A stretch of 64,000 bases of DNA from Cricetulus griseus (taxonomy: Eukaryota; Chordata; Mammalia; Rodentia; Cricetidae), in NCBI RefSeq assembly GCF_003668045.3, contig NC_048600.1, forward strand, positions 26,938,437 to 27,002,436, read 5' to 3'. The notes under the pieces were generated by a model that saw nothing but the letters and a program-made list of their open reading frames with translations, did no database searches and was not told the origin of the DNA. Position numbers and translations under genes: made by a program. Shown here piece by piece: positions 56,075 to 64,000 of this stretch. Every line of letters starts with the position of its first letter. Within the stretch, counting starts at the first letter, position 1.

Positions 56075-59000
56075 AGTGGTAGCCTAGGGAAGCTATGAAG
56101 AACATTGCTGTCACTTATAGAGTATACATGGTTTGCACTGCTATGATCATGTCTTGCACTATTGTGGTCATGGCTTGCACTGCTGTGGAAATGAAGGTGA
56201 AGAAACAATAGAAAGGAGCTCACAGCTGCAGAGTAGCCTTACCAGAAGGACTTAAAGATGCTGGACTCACAGAAAAAACAAACAAACAAACAAACAAAAC
56301 AAAGAACTCCTAGACAGTACCAGTGTGTCTGCACTCAAGGCTAGATCAAAGACCACACCCATAAATAGCATGAAGTGGTGTTATGATTGAACATCAAAGA
56401 GAGTGAAGCATAGGGCTGACTCAGACAATGCTGGGAAGGAGGGAGTCCATGCTGCAACAAAGAGGAGGGTCTACACTGCAACAAGGAGGGAGTCCACGCC
56501 GCAACAAGGAGGGAGTCCATGCTGCAACAAAGAGGAGGGTCTACACTGCAACAAGGAGGGAGTCCACACTGCAACAAGGAGGGAATCCACTCTGCAACAA
56601 GGAGGGAGTCCACACTGCAACAAGGAGGGAGTCCACGCTGCAACAAGGAGGGAGTCCACTCTGCAACAAGGAGGGAGTCCACGCTGCAACAAAGAGGAGG
56701 GTCTACACTGCAACAAGGAGGGAGTCCACGCTGCAACAAGGAGGGAGTCCATGCTGCAACAAGGAGGGAGTCCACGCTGCAATAAGGAGGGAGTCCACGC
56801 TGCAACAAGGAGGGAGGCATGCTGTAACAAGGAGGAGTCCACGCTGCAACAAGGAGGGGGGTCCACACTGCAACAAGGAGGGACTCCACACTGCAACAAG
56901 GAGGGAGGGCATGCTGCAACAAAGAGGGGGGTCCACACTGCAACAAGGAGAGAGTCCACGCTGCAACAAGGAGGGAGTCCACGCTGCAATAAGGAGGGAG
57001 TCCACGCTGCAACAAGGAGGGAGGGCATGCTGCAACAAAGAGGGGGGTCCACACTGCAACAAGGAGGGACTCCATACTGCAACAAGGAGGGAGGGCATGC
57101 TGCAACAAGGAGGAAGTCCACGCTGCAACAAGGAGGGAGTCACAATGCAACAAGGAGGGAGTCCACATTGCAACAAGGAGGAGTCCACACTGCAACAAGG
57201 AGGAGTCCACACTGCAACAAGGAGGGAGTCACAATGCAACAAGGAGGAAGTCCACATTGCAACAAGGAGGGAGGCATGCTGTAACAAGGAGGAGTCCACA
57301 CTGCAACAAGGAGGGAGTCACAATGCAACAAGGAGGGAGTCACAATGCAACAAGGAGGAGGCCACACTGCAACAAGGAGGACTCCACACTGCAACAAGGA
57401 GGGAGTCACAATGCAACAAGGAGGAAGTCCACACTGCAACAAGGAGGGAGGCATGCTGTAACAAGGAGGAGTCCACACTGCAACAAGGAGGGAGTCACAC
57501 TGCAACAAGGAGGAGTCTACACTGCAACAAGGAGGAGTCCACACTGCAACAAGGAGGAGTCCACACTGCAACAAGGAGGGAGTCACAATGCAACAAGGAG
57601 GGAGTCCACACTGCAACAAGGAGGAGTCCACACTGCAACAGGAGGAGTCCACACTGCAACAAGGAGGAGTCCACACTGCAACAAGGAGGACTCCACACTG
57701 CAACAAGGAGGGAGTCACAATGCAACAAGGAGGAAGTCCACACTGCAACAAGGAGGGAGGGCATGCTGTAACAAGGAGGAGTCCACACTGCAACAAGGAG
57801 GGAGTCACACTGCAACAAGGAGGAGTCTACACTGCAACAAGGAGGGGTCCACACTGCAACAAGGAGGACTCCACACTGCAACAAGGAGGGAGTCACACTG
57901 CAACAAGGAGGGAGTCACACTGCAACAAGGAGGAGCCCACACTGCAACAAGGAGGAGTCCACACTGCAACAAGGAGGGAGGGCATGCTGTAACAAGGAGG
58001 AGTCCACACTGCAACAAGGAGGGAGTCACACTGCAACAAGGAGGAGTCTACACTGCAACAAGGAGGACTCAACACTGCAACAAGGAGGGAGTCCACACTG
58101 CAACAAGGAGGGAGTCACAATGCAACAAGGAGGGAGTCCACACTGCAACAAGGAGGAGTCCACACTGCAACAAGGAGGAGTCCACACTGCAACAAGGAGG
58201 ACTCCACACTGCAACAAGGAGGGAGTCACACTGCAACAAGGAGGAAGTCCACACTGCAACAAGGAGGGAGGGCATGCTGTAACAAGGAGGAGTCCACACT
58301 GCAACAAGGAGGGAGTCACACTGCAACAAGGAGGAGTCTACACTGCAACAAGGAGGGGTCCACACTGCAACAAGGAGGACTCCACACTGCAACAAGGAGG
58401 GAGTCACAATGCAACAAGGAGGGAGTCCACACTGCAACAAGGAGGAGCCCACACTGCAACAAGGAGGACTCCACACTGCAACAAGGAGGGAGTCACAATG
58501 CAACAAGGAGGAAGTCCACACTGCAACAAGGAGGGAGGGCATGCTGTAACAAGGAGGAGTCCACACTGCAACAAGGAGGGAGTCACACTGCAACAAGGAG
58601 GAGTCTACACTGAAACAAGGAGGACTCCACACTGCAACAAGGAGGGAGTCCACTCTGCAACAAGGAGGAGTCCACACGGCAACAAGGAGGACTCCACACT
58701 GCAACAAGGAGGGAGTCCACACTGCAACAAGGGGGAGTCCACGCTGCAACAAGGAGGAGTCCACGCTGCAACAAGGAGGAGTCCACGCTGCAACAAGGAG
58801 GCTCTGGGGAAGGAATGCCCCACAGGAAAGACAGCACCAAGGAGCTGAGCATCATCAAGGAGTGGAGAAGCCTCAGCCAGAAGCGTCTGCAGTGCATCAG
58901 ATGACCAAGGGAGCACTACAGGAGGCCAGCCCTTGAAAAAAGGGCAGGACATTCCACCAGGAAACCCAGAGGTGGGAACCCACTTCGTTTCTTTCAAAGC

Positions 59001-59849
59001 CAGGCCATGATGGTGCTGGGCAGTAGAGGTAGGCAGATTTCTGTGAGTTGGAGGCTAGCCTGGTCTACATGGGAGTTGCACCCAACCAGGGCTACATAAT
59101 GAGATTCTGAATAGAAACAATTTTAAAATGGAAAGAAAATAGAAAGGAAGATCCTTCTCTCAGATTTTAGGGGCAGGATCCTGGGAGATTATAGCAACAG
59201 TAAGAGTTTCAAAAGCCAGATGTGCAGTTAGTTCCTAGGGGTGGGGGGCACAGATGGCCTTGATCCCTCCATGGTGGTCCCAGTCCTATTAGGGTCAGGA
59301 ATGGAGTCTTATGTGCCTCGCTTGCTATTGGGGTCTGGCGGTAGTTATAGAGGGCTGGGGCTTCCACAAAGAACGCTTCCTATGAGGCCACTAACACTGA
59401 CCACCATGCTGGAAGACTAGTGCCCTCTGGTGGTGAAGAGTGGAGCCTACCTGGCAAAATCTTGAAATCTGCCAGCTGGTGGATTAGGTAGGTACTGTAG
59501 GTCCCTTAATGCTTTTCTATCATGTGTTCAAGTGTCATGGTAAAACAAGCAAACAAACAAACAACCCCCCAAATTAAACCAACCACCACCTTCGGGTTGG
59601 TAATATATATTTTTACCACAGGTAAAGTGACTTATTTTCTTTTTCTTTCTTTTTTTTTTTGTTTTGTTTTGTTTTGTTTTTCGAGACAAGGTTTCTCTGT
59701 GTAGCTTTGGAGCCTATCCTGGCACTTGCTCTGGAGACCAGGCTCGAACTCACAGAGATCCTCCTGCCTCTGCCTCCCAAGTGCTGGGATTAAAGGCGTG
59801 CGCCACCAACGCCCGGCCTTATTTTCTTGGTGTTTTTTTTTTTGTTGTT

Positions 59850-59889
<40 letters not shown>

Positions 59890-61143
59890 GTATTTAAGAC
59901 AGGGTCTTACATAGCTCAGGCTGGCCCTAAATTCCCTTTGTAGCTGAAGACAGCTTTGAACGCCTGATCCCCCTGTCTCAACTTCCTGAGTGCTGGGATT
60001 ACCAGTGTGTGACACTAATTACATATTTGTAAGTATATGTGCCTGTGTGTTTTATATGCACAGCATGAATGCAGGTGCCTGTGGAAGCCAGAAGACAGCA
60101 CTGGATCCCCTGGGGCTGGAGTTACAGGAAGTTCTGAGCTGATATGGAGATGCCATAACCAAACGCAGGCACTCTGTAGGCACGGCAAATACTTACTCTT
60201 AACCACTGTATTAAGGCTCTCTGGAGTAGCAGAACCCAGAGGATGGATCTCTATATATAAAGAAAGGGGATTTATTAGAGTCACTTATAGGCTATGGTCC
60301 AACTAATCCAACAATGATGGACTATGAACGGAAAGTCCAAGAATCTAGAAGTCACTCAGCCCACTAGGCTGGATGTCTCAGCTGGTTTTCAGCAGATACT
60401 GGAATTCGACAGCAGGTTCTAGCACCAGTGAAGGAACGGGCTTGTTAGCAAGGCTAGAGCAAGCAGGCAAAGAGCAAAGGCTTCCTTCATCCATTTCCTT
60501 ATATATGCTTCCAGCAGAAGCTGTGGCCAGACTAAGTGTCTTCCTGCCTTGATATGGATCAAAGGCAATGTGTCTTCCTACCTCAAAGGTCCAGACTAGA
60601 AGCAGATGCCCCCACTTCAAACCAGGCAAAACAGTATCTCACAGGTGTGCCCTCCATTTCTGGATTGTAGTTCATTCTAGATGTAGCCGGATTGACAGCC
60701 AAGAACAGCTAGCTGGCACAACTACTGAGCAATCTCTCCACCAATATCGAGCTTAAAACAAAACAAAACAAAAATTCAAATATCTTTCCTGGGAGCTGGG
60801 AAGATGGCTCAGTGGGTAAAGTGTCTGCTGTGTAAACATGAGGACCTGAGTTCAGGTTCCCGGCACCCAGGTAAAATCCAGGTATGGTGGTGGGCACCTG
60901 TAACCCCAGTGCTCTGGAGATTAAGAAAGGGATCCCTGGAGCTCACTGGCCAGCCAGTTCAGCTAATCTTTGTTCTCTGGGCTAGAAACCAAAGCAAAAC
61001 AACAGAATGTGGAGCGATGGAGGAATACACTTAACTTCAGCCTGCCCTGCCCTGCCCTGCACATGGATGTGTACATATATCACATATGCACACACCCCTA
61101 CCTACACACACACACACACACACACACAGAGAGAGAGACAGAC

Positions 61144-61207
<64 letters not shown>

Positions 61208-62562
61208 TCCCCCAGAACAGGCAACAGTTGATAAACTAAATGTCTGAAAAAAATTTGAGTTTATTCTGATGATTCTAGAATTAAAATTATGAATTCAAAA
61301 GGGCTCTCCCACACCCCTGGGGCATTCTGACTATGGTCTGCAGTTGTCACTGAGCAGCCTACTGCCACCTGTCTCATCTTGACTCGAGGTGACCAGTCTT
61401 TACCCGAGCTTTTTGTCCTAGAAGCTTTTACAGTTTTTGTTTTCCTTATCTTCGTATCACTGTCCCTTCAAACTGCAATAACAAAATGCTTTAGGCTAGG
61501 CTACTAATTTTCTTTCTTCCTTTCTTTCTCTCTTTTTTTTTGTTTGTTTGTTTTTGTTTTTTCCAGACAGGGTTTCTCTGTGTAGTTTTGGAGCCTGTTT
61601 TGGAACTCACTCTGTAGAACAGGGTGGCCTCGAACTCAAGTGATCCTCCTGCCTCTGCTTCCGGAGTGTTGGGATAAAAGGCATTTGCTACCAACACCTG
61701 GCAGGCTAGGCTACTTATAAGCATTTTTTTTTGGTTTTTCGAGACAAGGTTTCTCTGTGTAGCTTTGGAGCCTATCCTGGCACTTGCTCCGGAGACCAGG
61801 CTGGCCTCGAACTCACAGAGTGCTGTGATTAAAGAGATCTGCCTGCCTCTGCCTCCCGAGTGCTGGGATTAAAGGCGTGCACCATCAACACCGGGCCTGT
61901 TCACACTTCTTTTTAAAAATAGTAATTGTTTTAGTTGTTTAAATAAACATGCATATGTATACTTTGAGACTTTGAAACGAGTTCTCACTCAAGCCTAGGC
62001 TGGCTTTAAACTGAGAGCAATCCTCCTGCCTCAGCTTCCCAAATACTGGGATTATAGGCATGTGTCCAGGTTAAACATGGATATTTGATGCACACTTGAA
62101 CAAGGGAGGGCTCAAGGCTCTTGACGCAGGGCGACATAATCTCGAAAGTTGAACTAGGAAGGATGGTCTCATGCTACGTAGCACTGGACACTGGTGTCTG
62201 GAGGAAAGGGACAGAGTGACCTAATAAGAGGGAATAGTTGGGAGGCAAGAGATCTGCCCTCAGCCCTGCTATTTCCTCTTTTTATTCACCTATTTATGAG
62301 TTTTATAAGTTGCTCTCACAGCCTCAGTTTTCTTGACTGTAAAATGGGGAACTGGGTCTCCAGAGTCAGAGAGAACCTTCCCCCATTCCAGTGTTTACAG
62401 CCCCTGGGTTAAACATGGCTGGTGGCTGCTGTCTCTCCCACAAAGCTAGAGCGTTGATCAACTATACTGTTGGCAAATTTTTATGCCTCTTCCTCTCCTC
62501 CTGCTCAAGGTGTCCCCAGAAAAGAAGACTAAGGACAACTCGGAAGACAGCTGTGCCTCTGA
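51754..62562 (+). CDS. Cys1: Cystin-1, exons 1 and 2 (3' exon outside window)
   Basis: Cystin-1 is a small lipid-anchored protein of the primary cilium in renal epithelium. Loss of the mouse gene causes the cpk recessive polycystic kidney disease. Coding exons seen are 51754-52029 (92 codons, phase-0 donor GTGAGT) and 62510-62562 (17 codons plus two bases, donor GTAAGT). The protein starts MGSGSSRSGRIPRRRRS: Gly2 in an MGxxxS context is the N-myristoylation signal, followed by a polybasic stretch. A leucine-rich segment ETLRLLDQLLAES lies at residues 60-73. The C-terminal part expected in the family (ending in a REYCR tail in mouse, from memory) is not found before 64000, so the gene is cut by the window edge. 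I chose 51754 rather than the in-frame ATG at 51694 because only the former puts glycine at position 2 and has a good Kozak context (GCCATGG). Confidence 0.95.
53695..53742. repeat. (GA)n microsatellite
   Basis: About 23 GA units in a longer purine-rich stretch starting at 53,650. Confidence 0.93.
53775..53958 (+). mobile_element. B1 SINE with AAAAG tail
   Basis: ACCGGATGGTGATGGTGCAC to ACAACCTGTCTTGAGAAAAA, tail of (AAAAG)n. Confidence 0.85.
54440..54600 (-). mobile_element. B1 SINE
   Basis: A TTTTGTTTTTTTGAGACAGG start, then CCACCATTGCCTGGC at the end. Confidence 0.82.
54645..54735 (+). mobile_element. ID element
   Basis: GGGCTGAGGCTGTAGCTCCA to TTCCTTCACTCCACCAGAAA. Confidence 0.6.
54842..55045 (+). 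mobile_element. B3 SINE
   Basis: GGGCTGGAGGGATGGCTCAG to CAAATAATTAAAAAATAAAA. Confidence 0.75.
55985..56073. repeat. Compound (CT)n(CA)n microsatellite
   Basis: About 25 CT units, then ATA, then about 17 CA units. Confidence 0.93.
56436..58800. repeat. 2.36-kb minisatellite, about 105 units of 22/23 bp
   Basis: The unit reads GTCCACACTGCAACAAGG plus AGGA or AGGGA (22 or 23 bp). Units vary at a few sites: CACG for CACA, CACAATG for CCACACTG, and a CATGCTGTAACAAGG type that recurs every 220-310 bp. The left part (to about 57,120) is mainly 23-bp units with CGCTGC. The right part mixes 22- and 23-bp units in a higher-order pattern. It sits in Cys1 intron 1. All frames on the plus strand and long frames on the minus strand lack stops because the unit has none, so predicted proteins of up to 447 residues here are artefacts. 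Confidence 0.95.
58990..59125 (+). mobile_element. B1/B4 SINE fragment
   Basis: AGGTAGGCAGATTTCTGTGA to CTACATAATGAGATTCTG. Confidence 0.6.
59640..60012 (-). mobile_element. B1 SINE, T tract and antisense B4
   Basis: B1 at 59655-59818 (TCGAGACAAGGTTTCTCTGT to CCAACGCCCGGCC), a T36 run near 59,853-59,888, then antisense B4 to about 60,012. Confidence 0.8.
60045..60210 (-). mobile_element. B3-like SINE
   Basis: TGTTTTATATGCACAGCATG and CTGGATCCCCTGGGGCTGGA mark an antisense B3. Confidence 0.55.
60210..60690. repeat. Rodent interspersed repeat, family not assigned
   Basis: ATTAAGGCTCTCTGGAGTAG, GGACTATGAACGGAAAGTCC and GCCAGACTAAGTGTCTTCCT belong to a common rodent repeat that I recognise but cannot name. 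Confidence 0.5.
60792..60960 (+). mobile_element. B3/B4-like SINE
   Basis: GGGAGCTGGGAAGATGGCTC to GGTGGGCACCTGTAACCCCA. Confidence 0.7.
61105..61205. repeat. Compound (CA)n(GA)n microsatellite
   Basis: About 12 CA units, a GACA stretch, then about 25 GA units. Confidence 0.92.
61520..61905 (-). mobile_element. Two antisense B1 SINEs
   Basis: The first is 61550-61705 (TTCCAGACAGGGTTTCTCTG to TACCAACACCTGGC). The second, 61725-61900, carries a short internal duplication (TGCTGTGATTAAAGAGATCT before the normal TGCTGGGATTAAAGGCGTGC). Confidence 0.85.
61955..62075 (-). mobile_element. Antisense B4-like SINE
   Basis: GAGACTTTGAAACGAGTTCT to GGGATTATAGGCATGTG. Confidence 0.55.
62510..62562 (+). 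CDS. Cys1: Cys1 coding exon 2
   Basis: This 53-nt exon encodes VSPEKKTKDNSEDSCAS plus two bases of the next codon, which matches the middle part of mouse cystin as I recall it. It is preceded by a pyrimidine-rich acceptor ending CTCAAG and followed by a consensus GTAAGT donor. Confidence 0.92.
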
Positions 62563-63007
62563 GTAAGTATGGGGTGGGTACATGTCCTCCACAAGCCCAC
62601 AGTGCTTCAGTGTTAGCCACCTCAAAGCTCTCTAGGCCCTACTGTCCCCACCATCCCCACCATCCCACAGGTCAGTGAGGCTCACATAGAGTTGAGCTCT
62701 CAAAGGGGGCCAAGGGAGGTGGTAGCAGCCCATTCACTCACAGCAGCTCTGAGCTTCCTCCTCTATGTGGTCATGACCTGGCTTCTCTGTGGTCATCCCG
62801 GACCCTTCAGGTTCATTCAGAAACACTCAGGTGTCCTGCCTGCTATACCCAGGGGTTTTATCTGTAAAGACTGTCCTTCGCTGTAAGGACTTCACAGCCT
62901 AGATGGTGACAATAACCACAAGCTCCAAACAGTCATCAGGAAAACTCCTGTACTTAAAACTCCTGCAAGTTTCATACTTGGTGTTGCCAGGACGGTAGCT
63001 CAGCTTC

Positions 63008-63415
63008 CAATCCCAGTACTAGGGAGGCAGAGGTAGACGCAGGAGTTCCCGGCTAGCCAGGGCTACATAGTGAGACCCTGTCCCAAACAAACAAACAAAA
63101 CACCCACCCCAAAGCCTGCAAGTAGTGGCCCAGAGCCTTTGGGGGCCAGGAATAGAGTCCAGTGGTAGAGTGCTTCCCTGGTGCATGCAATGCCATAGGA
63201 TGACTGCCCAGTACAGAGATAAAATGGTTGAGGCAGCAAGAGGGCTCAGCAGGTAAAGGCACTTGCCACCAAGTCTGATCACCTGAGTTAAATCTCCAGA
63301 AACCATGACAGAAGGAGAGGACACAACACCTGCAAGTTGTGCTTCAAACTCTATTGTGTGCCATGGAGGCACAAGTGCCAAACACATGTGTACACACTCA
63401 CACAATTAAGTACAT

Positions 63416-63420
<5 letters not shown>
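63008..63420 (+). mobile_element. B4, ID and B3-like SINEs in series
   Basis: Text includes GAGACCCTGTCCCAAACAAA (B4 end), AGTGGTAGAGTGCTTCCCTG (ID) and GGCAGCAAGAGGGCTCAGCA (B3/B2 head). Confidence 0.65.

Positions 63421-63473
<53 letters not shown>
63420..63473. repeat. (CA)n microsatellite
   Basis: About 26 uninterrupted CA units. Confidence 0.93.
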
Positions 63474-63477
<4 letters not shown>

Positions 63478-64000
63478 ACTGTCAGTGCTTCTAGTCCGAT
63501 AGAGCACAGGGACCATGGAGCTGCTGTCAGCCTCCTCTGCTGTTCCACGTCTCTCCCGCCCCTTCCTCTCTGCTGTCCCACCTGCAGGAATGTCAGCATG
63601 CCTAGTGGGAGCAGACAGAGTATGGGGGAGTCTGCAGCCAGTCTACAGTGACCTTGGATACCATCTGCCCTTAAGGTTTCAGCTTTCACAACTGTTAGTG
63701 CCAGGGACTGTCAGGTTTAAACCGAGAGGGGCTTGTTCCTGTCAGGTGACTCCAGAATGCACTGGCATTCGGGCAGGACAGCCAGCTTCCCACACAGCTC
63801 CCGGGCCTGTTCTAAGGTCTGCTGAGGCCCTTATTTGCATTCCTTTTCCTCTAACAGCAGTCAGGAGAGACTCTCCAGGAACAGGCCAGAAGGGATGTCA
63901 CTACCATTGTTCTAAGCTTGCAAGGCTGCAGGCAGCTCTCATACACTTACTGTTCAGTGCCCATCCCTCCTAAGTGCCCATCTCTGTTTTAGACACATGC

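Larger units (their letters stand above)
52030..62509 (+). other. Cys1: Cys1 intron 1 (10,480 bp)
   Basis: The intron is bounded by the GTGAGT donor of exon 1 and the CAAG acceptor of exon 2 and is phase 0. It contains SINEs, compound microsatellites and a 2.36-kb minisatellite, each listed separately. The stretch 52,040-53,690 looks single-copy with no recognised gene. Confidence 0.85.
62563..64000 (+). other. Cys1: Start of Cys1 intron 2 (runs off window)
   Basis: It begins with the GTAAGT donor of exon 2. I searched the remaining bases for the C-terminal cystin exon and did not find it. The stretch holds a B4 (63008-63110), an ID (63130-63225), a B3-like SINE (63228-63420) and a CA tract. 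Confidence 0.75.

Noticed and set aside
56436..58800. CRISPR-like array
   Set aside because: Units are contiguous with no unique spacers and the context is a mammalian intron.
56428..58848. Long open frames (up to 447 residues plus strand, 289 minus strand) as protein genes
   Set aside because: They are produced by a stop-free 22/23-bp tandem repeat. All frames show the same repetitive text and there is no codon bias or domain.

Overview
This window is nuclear DNA from a muroid rodent, most likely a cricetid (hamster, vole or deer-mouse type). The evidence is the dense mix of B1, B2, B3/B4 and ID SINEs, many (CA)n/(GA)n microsatellites, LTR fragments of rodent type, and two genes whose proteins match the mouse orthologues closely. 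Species cannot be fixed from the sequence alone. The gene order, Rrm2 (minus strand) next to Cys1 (plus strand, head-to-head), matches the RRM2-CYS1 neighbourhood known from human chromosome 2p25 and its mouse counterpart.

Layout. Bases 1-20,780 lie beyond the 3' end of Rrm2 and show no convincing protein-coding gene. They hold SINEs, a 385-bp solo LTR, several short tandem repeats and, at 2,490-3,095, an unusual palindrome: two inverted copies of a 242-bp retroviral LTR around a complete reverse-transcribed tRNA-Lys(CUU) fused to the 5' part of a tRNA-Glu(CUC). Bases 20,780-27,900 are Rrm2, the small subunit of ribonucleotide reductase. All ten coding exons, 390 codons, intact splice sites and every iron/tyrosyl-radical residue are present, with a compact promoter carrying CCAAT, TTTAAA and E2F motifs. 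A second GC-rich, promoter-like block lies about 1.5 kb upstream at 29,200-29,560.

Bases 29,600-50,900 are intergenic and repeat-rich. Bases 50,860-52,030 form the pyrimidine-rich upstream region and CpG-rich first exon of Cys1 (cystin-1, a myristoylated ciliary protein). Cys1 exon 2 is at 62,510-62,562. The last coding exon is not seen and should lie beyond 64,000. The 10.5-kb first intron of Cys1 contains a 2.36-kb minisatellite (56,436-58,800) of roughly one hundred 22/23-bp units. It creates long but spurious open frames on both strands.

The two genes do not form a pathway: Rrm2 serves dNTP synthesis in S phase and Cys1 serves primary cilia. The strongest novel observations are the LTR-tRNA-tRNA-LTR palindrome, which reads like a fossil of an aberrant reverse-transcription event, and the intronic minisatellite. 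SINE boundaries given here are by eye and usually good to about 10-20 bases. Splice junctions in Rrm2 and Cys1 were read base by base.
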